Origin: Methylibium sp964622685
Lineage (GTDB): Bacteria; Pseudomonadota; Gammaproteobacteria; Burkholderiales; Burkholderiaceae_C
NCBI GenBank assembly: GCA_964622685.1
Contig: CAZUUU010000111.1
Coordinates: forward strand, 1 to 10,616
Length of the DNA stretch: 10,616 nucleotides
Reading direction: 5' to 3'
Under the pieces are notes generated by a model. The model made no database searches and was not told the DNA's origin. It worked only from the letters and a program-made list of their open reading frames with translations. The translations under genes and the position numbers were made by a program. Shown in pieces: positions 1-6,614 of the stretch (positions are counted from its first letter, which is position 1; every line of letters begins with the position of its first letter).

Positions 1-481
1 GGATGCCGTTGAGGTAGTAGCGGATGTCGTGCACCGCCATCGCGAAGTGCACCTGCGCGATCAACGCCTTCAGCGACTTCTGCGGCACGCTGAAGGCCGG
101 GCCGAAGTCGGCCGCCTCCTGCACCAGCGGAAAGTCCTCGGCCGGCAGGGTCTGCAGCGTGAAGCGGCTCTTGCCGCCGGCCAGCACGAGCTTGCTCTGG
201 TTGCTGGACAGCGTGACGTTCTGGTCGGCCGGCAGGGTGCGCAGGATGTCGATGAGCTTGCGCGCGCCGACAGTGCTGCTGAAGTTGCCGCCGTCGCCGT
301 CGAAGCTGGCGCGGGTGCGGACCTGGATCTCGAGGTCGCTGGTCGTGAACTCGATGTCGTTGCCGGTCTTGCGCAGCAGCACGTTGGCCAGCACCGGCAA
401 GGTGTGCCGACGCTCGACGATGCCCGCGACAGCTTGCAGCGCACCAAGAAACTTTTCCTGCGGGCTCTTCAAGACAATCAT
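1..481 (-). CDS. dnaN: DNA polymerase III subunit beta (sliding clamp), N-terminal part
   Basis: The beta clamp encircles DNA and tethers the replicative polymerase, acting in the cytoplasm at the replisome. Reading the minus strand from the ATG at 479-481 gives 160 residues before the left edge, starting MIVLKSPQEKFLGALQAVAG and continuing with VERRHTLPVLANVLL, the DLEIQV strand and FSVPQKSLKALI. This is the first clamp domain (about 120 residues) and the beginning of the second, out of a usual total near 365-370 residues, so more than half the gene lies outside the window. The sequence AAGAGGT, about five bases before the ATG, supports this start. It lies downstream of dnaA on the same strand, the usual dnaA-dnaN order, although the 235-base gap leaves room for a separate promoter. 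No damage is seen in the visible part. Confidence 0.97.
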   Translation of the reverse strand, partial: MIVLKSPQEKFLGALQAVAGIVERRHTLPVLANVLLRKTGNDIEFTTSDLEIQVRTRASFDGDGGNFSSTVGARKLIDILRTLPADQNVTLSSNQSKLVLAGGKSRFTLQTLPAEDFPLVQEAADFGPAFSVPQKSLKALIAQVHFAMAVHDIRYYLNGI

Positions 482-526
482 GTAGACCTCTTAACTTAGT
501 CGTTCTTAGTAGGGGACGGGCCGTCT

Positions 527-535
527 TGTGGACAA
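527..535 (-). promoter_or_regulatory. dnaA box: DnaA box-like site (TTGTCCACA)
   Basis: On the minus strand this reads TTGTCCACA, one base from the classical TTATCCACA box and identical to the copy at 2135-2143 next to the dnaA start. It lies about 46 bases upstream of the dnaN start codon, where bound DnaA could affect dnaN transcription. Function is inferred from sequence alone. Confidence 0.5.
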
Positions 536-644
536 GGCTATTTTCGCTTGTTCTGGCGGCTACTTAGGCGGACGGGAACCCTGTGCGCCGGAGGCCTTGA
601 ACTCCGGGGTCGACCGACAACAACTTCGGCAAACGGCACATCGC

Positions 645-653
645 TGTGGATGA
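645..653 (-). promoter_or_regulatory. Weaker DnaA box-like site (TCATCCACA)
   Basis: The minus strand reads TCATCCACA, one mismatch from TTATCCACA. It lies about 65 bases past the dnaA stop codon, in the same gap as the site at 527-535. One isolated 8/9 match could arise by chance, so it matters only as part of a possible cluster. Confidence 0.3.
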
Positions 654-716
654 CTGGCCGCTTGTGCCGGATTTGTCCCCAGGCTTGTCACTTGACGGAT
701 GGGTGGCGCGCATGCT

Positions 717-2129
<1,413 letters not shown>

Positions 2130-2134
2130 GTTGT

Positions 2135-2143
2135 TGTGGACAA
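2135..2143 (-). promoter_or_regulatory. dnaA box: DnaA box (TTGTCCACA) in the dnaA leader
   Basis: The minus strand reads TTGTCCACA, a one-base variant of the strong box. It ends six bases before the dnaA ATG, where a ribosome-binding site would normally be. Binding here could repress dnaA or form part of the origin. Confidence 0.6.
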
Positions 2144-2161
2144 TTCATGGCGAGACGCCCG

Positions 2162-2167
2162 ATTCTA
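2162..2167 (-). promoter_or_regulatory. Possible -10 element of the dnaA promoter
   Basis: On the minus strand this reads TAGAAT, one mismatch from TATAAT. It would place the transcription start near 2155 and give a leader of about 26 bases that includes the box at 2135-2143. The -35 position is poor (GTCGCC at 17-base spacing). The perfect DnaA box at 2195-2203 would lie just upstream of it, a common arrangement for dnaA autoregulation. This is a weak call because half of the promoter is not recognisable. Confidence 0.35.
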
Positions 2168-2194
2168 GCCTCGCAGGGACCGCCGGCGACCGGG

Positions 2195-2203
2195 TTATCC
2201 ACA
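2195..2203 (+). promoter_or_regulatory. dnaA box: Consensus DnaA box (TTATCCACA)
   Basis: This is an exact match to the high-affinity DnaA box TTATCCACA and the only perfect copy I found in the window. It lies between the candidate dnaA promoter and the rpmH promoter, inside the divergent gap expected to hold oriC. Confidence 0.8.
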
Positions 2204-2257
2204 GTTCCGAAGACGCCGGCAGGCGCTCTCGCCCCTGTGCGGCAGTGGGCCAAGTCA

Positions 2258-2286
2258 TTGACCGGGAATGAGAATCTTGATGTAAT
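2258..2286 (+). promoter_or_regulatory. Sigma70-type promoter of the rpmH operon
   Basis: TTGACC at 2258-2263 and TGTAAT at 2281-2286 are separated by exactly 17 bases. Each hexamer is one mismatch from consensus (TTGACA, TATAAT). Transcription would start near 2293, leaving a leader of about 110 bases before rpmH. It is the best promoter match I found in the window and suits a highly expressed ribosomal protein gene. The -10 falls in the A/T-richer part of the candidate origin. Confidence 0.65.
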
Positions 2287-2403
2287 CCGCAGTTTTCCGC
2301 AGCAGGTCCGGGCGCGCCTTGTGCCGTCGCCCGAACCCGCGGACGCATCAGGCGGCCCGCTCGTCGATCCGCTCATCGCCCGCGCTGCGGGACAGAGGCT
2401 CAC

Positions 2404-2538
2404 ATGAAACGCACCTACCAGGCATCCAAGACCCGTCGCGCCCGTACCCACGGCTTTCTCGTCCGCATGAAGACCCGCGGCGGCCGCCAGGTGCTGAACG
2501 CGCGTCGCGCCAAGGGCCGCAAGCGCCTCGGCGTCTGA
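2404..2538 (+). CDS. rpmH: 50S ribosomal protein L34
   Basis: L34 is a small, very basic protein of the large ribosomal subunit. The reading frame gives 44 residues beginning MKRTYQASKTRRARTHGFLV and ending GRKRLGV, which matches the family along its whole length; 44-46 residues is normal. AGAGG at 2394-2398, five bases before the ATG, supports this start. It is the first gene of the rpmH-rnpA-yidD-yidC cluster, is driven by the promoter at 2258-2286, and lies 28 bases upstream of rnpA. No abnormal feature is seen. Confidence 0.98.
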   Translation: MKRTYQASKTRRARTHGFLVRMKTRGGRQVLNARRAKGRKRLGV

Positions 2539-2566
2539 GCGGGCGGGGCCTCGCGGCCAGTCGGGC

Positions 2567-2992
2567 GTGAGCGTCGACCTGACCGGTCTGCAGGCCACCG
2601 ATTTCGAGCAAGCGCTCACCTCGCGACCCTGCGCGCGGACGGAGCACTTCGCCTTGCATCATTTGCCAGCCCGCATCCGAGCGGCGGAGCCCAAGTTGTC
2701 AACAGCCGGGTCGTCACAAGACGTAAGCGCTGTGGACGAGCGTCGCCGGCTGGGCCTGGTCGTGCCCAAGCGCCATGCGCGGCGCGCGGTGACGCGCAAC
2801 CTGGTCAAGCGCCAGGGGCGGGCCGCCTTCGTGCGCCACATCGATGCCATGGCGCCCGGTTCCTGGGTGCTGCGCTTGCGCGCGCCCTTCGATCCCAAGC
2901 GCTTCCTGAGCGCCGCCTCCGACGCGCTGCGCCGCCAGGTGCGGGCCGAGCTGGACACGCTGTGGCTCGCCAGCCCGGGCTACGGCCGATGA
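2567..2992 (+). CDS. rnpA: Ribonuclease P protein component
   Basis: RnpA is the basic protein subunit of RNase P; it helps the catalytic RNA bind and cut 5' leaders from precursor tRNAs. The 141-residue product carries the family RNR core ARRAVTRNLVKR at 71-82, preceded by LGLVVPKRHARR and followed by GSWVLRLRAPFD. The N-terminal aromatic region (TEHFALHHL, 25-33) corresponds to the part that contacts the pre-tRNA leader. The segment from about 34 to 59 before the conserved LGLVVPKR looks longer and less conserved than in short homologues. The start is GTG at 2567-2569, chosen because it keeps the family N-terminus; its Shine-Dalgarno is weak. The stop overlaps the yidD start (ATGA), so the two are probably translationally coupled. 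Confidence 0.95.
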   Translation: MSVDLTGLQATDFEQALTSRPCARTEHFALHHLPARIRAAEPKLSTAGSSQDVSAVDERRRLGLVVPKRHARRAVTRNLVKRQGRAAFVRHIDAMAPGSWVLRLRAPFDPKRFLSAASDALRRQVRAELDTLWLASPGYGR

Positions 2993-3333
2993 GCCGCTGG
3001 CCAGCCCTGGCCGACTGGCCCCGCGAGGGCCTGATGCTGCTGGTGCGCGGCTACCGGCTCTTCTTCAGCGCCTGGCTGGGCAGCGGCTGCCGCTTCACAC
3101 CGAGCTGTTCGGCCTATGCGCTGGGCGCGCTCGAGCGCCACGGCGCGCTGGCGGGCAGCTACCTCGCCGGTCGGCGTCTGCTGCGTTGCCATCCGGGCTG
3201 CAGCGGCGGCCATGACCCGGTGCCCGATCGCGCGCCGGGCTGGCTGACCCGGCCCGGTCACGCCGCGAACGCAACATCCTCCCACGACAGCGGCGCGCCG
3301 GCAGCGCGCCATCCCTCCGAGATCTCGACATGA
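2989..3333 (+). CDS. yidD: Membrane protein insertion efficiency factor YidD
   Basis: YidD is a small protein of the inner face of the cytoplasmic membrane that assists YidC-dependent insertion. The 114-residue product has the family core from about residue 14 to 80: YRLFFSAWLGSGCRFTPSC (22-40), then SAYALGALERHG and RRLLRCHPGCSGGHDPVP (62-79). The four conserved cysteines are C34, C40, C67 and C71. After about residue 85 the sequence becomes an unconserved Ala/His/Ser-rich tail. I chose the ATG at 2989, which overlaps the rnpA stop, over an in-frame alternative start at 2962 lying inside rnpA. The TGA overlaps the yidC ATG in the same way. Confidence 0.95.
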   Translation: MSRWPALADWPREGLMLLVRGYRLFFSAWLGSGCRFTPSCSAYALGALERHGALAGSYLAGRRLLRCHPGCSGGHDPVPDRAPGWLTRPGHAANATSSHDSGAPAARHPSEIST

Positions 3334-4985
3334 CCGATATACGCCGCACCCTGCTGTGGGTGGTGTTCACGATGTCGCTCGTCCTGCTGTGGGACGGGTG
3401 GAACAAGCACACCGGCCAGCCCTCGCTGTTCGGGCCGACGGCGCGACCGGCCCCGGCCGCCGCCGCACCGGCGACGCCCGGCAGCGGCGTGCCGTCCGCC
3501 ACGGCGGTGACGGCCCCGGGCGCTGTCGTGACCCCGGGGGCCGCGCCGGTCGCCGCGGGCGCGGTGGCACAGACCACCACGATCACGACCGACCTGATGA
3601 AGGTCACGCTCGACGCGCGCGGCGGCGATGTCGTCCGCGTCGAGCTGCTGACGCACAGCGACCAGAACGACACCAAGAAGAACGTCGTGCTGCTGGACCG
3701 CTCGGCCGAGCGCTACTACGTCGCGCAGACCGGCCTGGTCGGCGCGCCCGACCTGCCCAACCACCTGACGACCTACCGCCTGCTGCCCGGCGAGACCACG
3801 CTGGCGAGCGGCCAGGACACGCTGGCCGTGGCCTTCGAGTCGCCCGCGCAGGGCGGCGTGACGGTGAAGAAGACGCTGACCTTCAAGCGCGGCAGCTACG
3901 CCGTGGACGTGAAGCACGAGGTGAGCAACGGCGGCGCCGCGGCACTGTCGCCGCAGCTCTACACGCAGCTGGTGCGCGACGGCAATGCGCCGCCCGGCGA
4001 GTCGAGCTTCTACTTCACCTTCACGGGCCCGGTGATGTACACCGACGCCAGCAAGTTCCACAAGGTCGACTTCAAGGACATCGAGAAGGGCAAGGCCGAG
4101 CACGACAAGACGGCCGACAACGGCTGGGTCGCGATGGTCCAGCACTACTTCTTCTCGGCCTGGCTGCACAAGGACCAGGCGCCGCGCGAGTTCTACACGC
4201 GCAAGGTCGACACCAACCAGTACGCGATCGGCCAGCTGTTCCCGCTGGGCGCGATCGAGCCGGGCGCGAGCAAGAGCTTCGACAGCCTGCTCTACATCGG
4301 CCCGCAGGAAGAGAAGAAGCTCGAGGCCCTGGCGCCGGGCCTGGAGCTGGTCAAGGACTACGGCTTCTTCACCATCCTGTCCAAGCCGCTGTTCTGGCTG
4401 CTCGACCAGCTGCACAAGCTGCTGGGCAACTGGGGCTGGGCCATCGTCGCGCTGGTCGTGCTGCTGAAGGCGGCCTTCTACAGCCTCAACGCGCACGCCT
4501 ACAAGTCGATGGCCAAGATGAAGGCCGTCAACCCGAAGGTGATGGAGCTGCGCGAGCGGCTGAAGGACAAGCCCCAGCAGATGCAGCAGGAGATGATGCG
4601 CATCTACAAGGAGGAGAAGGTCAACCCGCTGGGCGGCTGCCTGCCGATCCTGGTGCAGATGCCGGTCTTCATCGCGCTGTACTGGGTGCTGCTGTCCAGC
4701 GTCGAGATGCGCAACGCGCCGTGGATCGGCTGGATCGCCGACCTGTCGGCCAAGGACCCGTACTACATCCTGCCGGTCGTGATGACGGCGACGACGCTGC
4801 TGCAGACCTGGCTGAACCCGACGCCGCCGGATCCGGTGCAGGCCAAGATGATGTGGATCATGCCGCTGGTGTTCTCGGTGATGTTCTTCGTCTTCCCGGC
4901 CGGCCTGGTGCTGTACTGGATCACCAACAACCTGCTGTCGATCGCGCAGCAGTGGGTGATCAACCGCCGGCTCGGCGTCGCCTGA
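3330..4985 (+). CDS. yidC: Membrane protein insertase YidC (Oxa1 family)
   Basis: YidC inserts and folds inner-membrane proteins, alone or with the Sec translocon. The 551-residue product has the Gram-negative layout. A first membrane segment (about 8-21, LLWVVFTMSLVLLW) is followed by a Pro/Ala/Thr-rich linker (about 35-75). Next comes a large periplasmic beta domain (about 80-340). The conserved Oxa1 core follows, with membrane segments near 366-386, 437-456, 478-496 and 507-538. Family landmarks include YKSMAKMKAVNPK, NPLGGCLPILVQMPVFIALYW and FPAGLVLYWITNNLLSI. The positively charged residue in the first core helix, Arg366 in E. coli, is Lys380 here. Length is normal. Its start overlaps the yidD stop (ATGA). 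The likely promoter is the shared one before rpmH. Confidence 0.97.
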   Translation: MTDIRRTLLWVVFTMSLVLLWDGWNKHTGQPSLFGPTARPAPAAAAPATPGSGVPSATAVTAPGAVVTPGAAPVAAGAVAQTTTITTDLMKVTLDARGGDVVRVELLTHSDQNDTKKNVVLLDRSAERYYVAQTGLVGAPDLPNHLTTYRLLPGETTLASGQDTLAVAFESPAQGGVTVKKTLTFKRGSYAVDVKHEVSNGGAAALSPQLYTQLVRDGNAPPGESSFYFTFTGPVMYTDASKFHKVDFKDIEKGKAEHDKTADNGWVAMVQHYFFSAWLHKDQAPREFYTRKVDTNQYAIGQLFPLGAIEPGASKSFDSLLYIGPQEEKKLEALAPGLELVKDYGFFTILSKPLFWLLDQLHKLLGNWGWAIVALVVLLKAAFYSLNAHAYKSMAKMKAVNPKVMELRERLKDKPQQMQQEMMRIYKEEKVNPLGGCLPILVQMPVFIALYWVLLSSVEMRNAPWIGWIADLSAKDPYYILPVVMTATTLLQTWLNPTPPDPVQAKMMWIMPLVFSVMFFVFPAGLVLYWITNNLLSIAQQWVINRRLGVA

Positions 4986-4987
4986 TC

Positions 4988-5019
4988 CGCGCCTGACGAT
5001 CGCGCGCCTGACAATCGCG
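4988..5019 (+). repeat. Two-copy 15-base tandem repeat between yidC and mnmE
   Basis: The 37-base gap between the yidC stop and the mnmE start is almost filled by a repeat of period 15. GCGCCTGACGATCGC at 4989-5003 is followed by GCGCCTGACAATCGC at 5004-5018, with one mismatch. The repeat leaves no recognisable Shine-Dalgarno before mnmE. It may be a small slippage duplication. Confidence 0.7.
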
Positions 5020-5022
5020 GCC

Positions 5023-6429
5023 ATGCTGCCGCGCCACCAGGACCCGATCGTCGCCATTGCCACCGCGCCGGGGCGCGGCGCGGTCGGCATCGTGCGGGTC
5101 TCGGGGCGCGGGCTCGGCCCGCTGGCGGTGGCACTGTGCGGCCGCGCACTGCAGCCGCGCCACGCGCACTACGGCCCCTTCCTCGACGCGCACGGCGAGC
5201 CGCTGGACCAGGGCCTGGCGCTGAGCTTCCCGGCACCGCACAGCTACACCGGCGAGGACGTGCTGGAGCTGCAGGCCCACGGCGGGCCGGTGCTGCTGCA
5301 GCTGCTGCTGGCGCGCTGCCTGGAGGCCGCGGCCGAGCCCGACCCGGCCAGCGGCCGGCCGCGGCTGCCCGGCCTGCGCGTCGCCGAGCCCGGCGAGTTC
5401 ACCCAGCGCGCCTTCCTGAACGACAAGCTCGACCTGGCCCAGGCCGAGGCCGTGGCCGACCTGATCGACGCCAGCACCGAGGCAGCCGCGCGCTCGGCCG
5501 GCCGCTCGCTGGCGGGCGCCTTCTCGCGCGAGGTCGAGACGCTGCGCGAACGGCTCGTCGAGCTGCGCGTGCTGGTCGAGGCGACGCTGGACTTCCCGGA
5601 GGAGGAGATCTCCTTCCTGGAGAAGGCCGACGCCCGCGGCCGCCTCGATCGCGTCGCCGAGGCGCTGGCCGCGGTGCAGGCGCGGGCGCGCCAGGGCGCG
5701 CTGCTGCGCGAGGGCCTGCACGTCGTGTTGGCCGGGCAGCCCAACGTCGGCAAGAGCTCGCTGCTCAACGCGCTGGCCGGCGCCGAGCTGGCGATCGTCA
5801 CGCCGGTGGCCGGCACGACGCGCGACCGCATCGCCGGCACGATCCAGATCGAGGGCGTGCCGCTGCACCTGGTCGACACGGCCGGCCTGCGTGCCGAGCA
5901 TGAGACGCCCGACGAGATCGAGCGCATCGGCATGCAGCGCAGCTGGCACGCCATCGGCGAGGCCGACGCGGTGATCTTCCTGCACGACCTGACGCGGCGC
6001 GGCGAGGCCGGCTACGACGCGGCCGAGCGCGAGATCGCCGCGCGCCTGCCGGGCGGCGTCACGGTGCTCGACGTCTACAACAAGCACGACGCCGCGCCCG
6101 CGGCCGCATGGCCGACCGAGGGCCTGGCGCTGTCGGCGCGCACCGGCGAGGGCCTGGGCGTGCTGCGCGCGCGGCTGCTGCAGCTGGCCGGCTGGCAGGC
6201 CGGCAGCGAAGGCGTCTTCGTGGCCCGCGAGCGTCACCTGCAGGCGCTGCAGGCCACGCGCGAGCACGTCGGGCAGGCCCAGGCGCTGGTGGCGCAGGCC
6301 GGCGCGGCGCTGGAGCTGCTGGCCGAGGAGCTGCGCCTCGCGCACGACGCGCTGGGCGAAATCGTCGGCCGCACCACGGCCGATGACTTGCTGGGCCAGA
6401 TCTTCGGCCGGTTCTGTATCGGGAAGTAG
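5023..6429 (+). CDS. mnmE: tRNA uridine-5-carboxymethylaminomethyl(34) synthesis GTPase MnmE
   Basis: MnmE (TrmE/ThdF) works with MnmG to install the aminomethyl-type modification on the wobble uridine of certain tRNAs. The 468-residue product is full length. It has an N-terminal formyl-THF-binding domain (about 1-125, with PGRGAVGIVRVSG). A helical domain contains an embedded G domain with G1 GQPNVGKSS at 238-246, TTRD at 265-268, G3 DTAG at 285-288, G4 NKHD at 353-356 and G5 SAR at 371-373. The C-terminus is the invariant FCIGK (464-468), whose cysteine is catalytic. It follows yidC by 37 bases. Its final 18 bases double as an attachment site for the downstream element. They hold the gene's only TGT cysteine codon (the other two are TGC) and a TAG stop, unlike the TGA stops of the complete upstream genes, but the encoded protein is intact. 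Confidence 0.97.
   Translation: MLPRHQDPIVAIATAPGRGAVGIVRVSGRGLGPLAVALCGRALQPRHAHYGPFLDAHGEPLDQGLALSFPAPHSYTGEDVLELQAHGGPVLLQLLLARCLEAAAEPDPASGRPRLPGLRVAEPGEFTQRAFLNDKLDLAQAEAVADLIDASTEAAARSAGRSLAGAFSREVETLRERLVELRVLVEATLDFPEEEISFLEKADARGRLDRVAEALAAVQARARQGALLREGLHVVLAGQPNVGKSSLLNALAGAELAIVTPVAGTTRDRIAGTIQIEGVPLHLVDTAGLRAEHETPDEIERIGMQRSWHAIGEADAVIFLHDLTRRGEAGYDAAEREIAARLPGGVTVLDVYNKHDAAPAAAWPTEGLALSARTGEGLGVLRARLLQLAGWQAGSEGVFVARERHLQALQATREHVGQAQALVAQAGAALELLAEELRLAHDALGEIVGRTTADDLLGQIFGRFCIGK
6412..6429 (+). mobile_element. attL: Attachment site (attL-type) at the 3' end of mnmE
   Basis: The 18 bases TTCTGTATCGGGAAGTAG encode the last residues FCIGK plus the stop of mnmE. The same 18-base position in trmE (mnmE) is the known chromosomal target of Salmonella genomic island 1 and related islands. 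From memory that core is TTCTGTATTGGTAAGTAA, which differs at three positions. A tyrosine recombinase gene begins 185 bases downstream. The second copy of the core is not in the window, so the site is inferred from position, similarity and the neighbouring integrase. Confidence 0.65.
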
Positions 6430-6540
6430 GATCGCTTCCAAAGCAGTCCACGGGGATCTGATCGGCGCATCTAAGTGCTTGTCAGATAAGGGGTAGATGC
6501 TCCAGCACTGTTCATTTGGATCCACCTGCAGCCGACCCCT

Positions 6541-6582
6541 GCCGGGTCCAAGTTTGGGTCCAAGTAGCAACTTGGACCCGGC
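6541..6582. repeat. Three 10-base repeats forming an inverted repeat upstream of the integrase
   Basis: GGGTCCAAGT occurs at 6544-6553 and 6556-6565 and, inverted (ACTTGGACCC), at 6570-6579. The outer copies extend to a perfect 14-base inverted repeat, GCCGGGTCCAAGTT at 6541-6554 against its complement at 6569-6582, with the third copy in the 14-base spacer. A partial TGGACCC follows at 6596-6602. The cluster lies 32 bases before the integrase ATG and 111 bases after the core site. This position suits arm-type integrase sites, sites for an excision factor, or an operator for the integrase gene. The repeats are seen directly; the role is inferred. Confidence 0.75.
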
Positions 6583-6614
6583 CGATCGATCTACATGGAC
6601 CCAGCGAGGTGCAC

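Larger units (their letters stand above)
482..716. other. dnaA-dnaN intergenic region with DnaA-box-like sites
   Basis: This 235-base gap carries no credible gene. It holds TGTGGACAA at 527-535 (TTGTCCACA on the minus strand), TGTGGATGA at 645-653 (TCATCCACA on the minus strand) and a looser TTGTCCCCA at 673-681. The stretch 481-560 is more A/T-rich than its surroundings and contains CTTAGT twice, ten bases apart (495-500 and 505-510). Such sites could serve DnaA control of dnaN or belong to an extended origin. I found no convincing sigma70 promoter for dnaN and no clear terminator hairpin after dnaA. Confidence 0.5.
2130..2403. other. oriC: Candidate oriC / divergent dnaA-rpmH control region
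   Basis: In many proteobacteria, including Burkholderiales, oriC lies between rpmH and dnaA, which is this gap. Visible elements are TTATCCACA at 2195-2203, TTGTCCACA (minus strand) at 2135-2143, and a less GC-rich stretch at about 2257-2300. That stretch contains two in-phase ten-base units, TAATCCGCAG and TTTTCCGCAG (2283-2302), each two or more bases from a DnaA box. Genes diverge on both sides, as expected at an origin. Only two good boxes are present, fewer than in a textbook origin, so the functional origin could extend into rnpA or include the dnaA-dnaN gap. The call rests on synteny and box sequences; GC skew was not computed. Confidence 0.55.

Noticed and set aside
2962..2988. Earlier yidD start inside rnpA
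   Set aside because: The extra nine residues are not family sequence, and the ATG at 2989 gives the common ATGA overlap.
3258..5090. A 610-codon open frame on the minus strand opposite yidC
   Set aside because: It is rich in Arg, His, Gln and Val, as expected from the complement of GC-rich codons, lacks any domain, and overlaps the unmistakable yidC gene.
4960..6570. A 536-codon open frame on the minus strand opposite mnmE
   Set aside because: Low-complexity Arg/Gln/Leu/Ala composition and full overlap with intact mnmE show that it is a shadow of high-GC coding sequence.
6516..6614. N-terminal extension of the first integrase from a TTG
   Set aside because: It would encode the repeat cluster and does not resemble integrase sequence; the ATG at 6615 has a ribosome-binding site and matches the family start.
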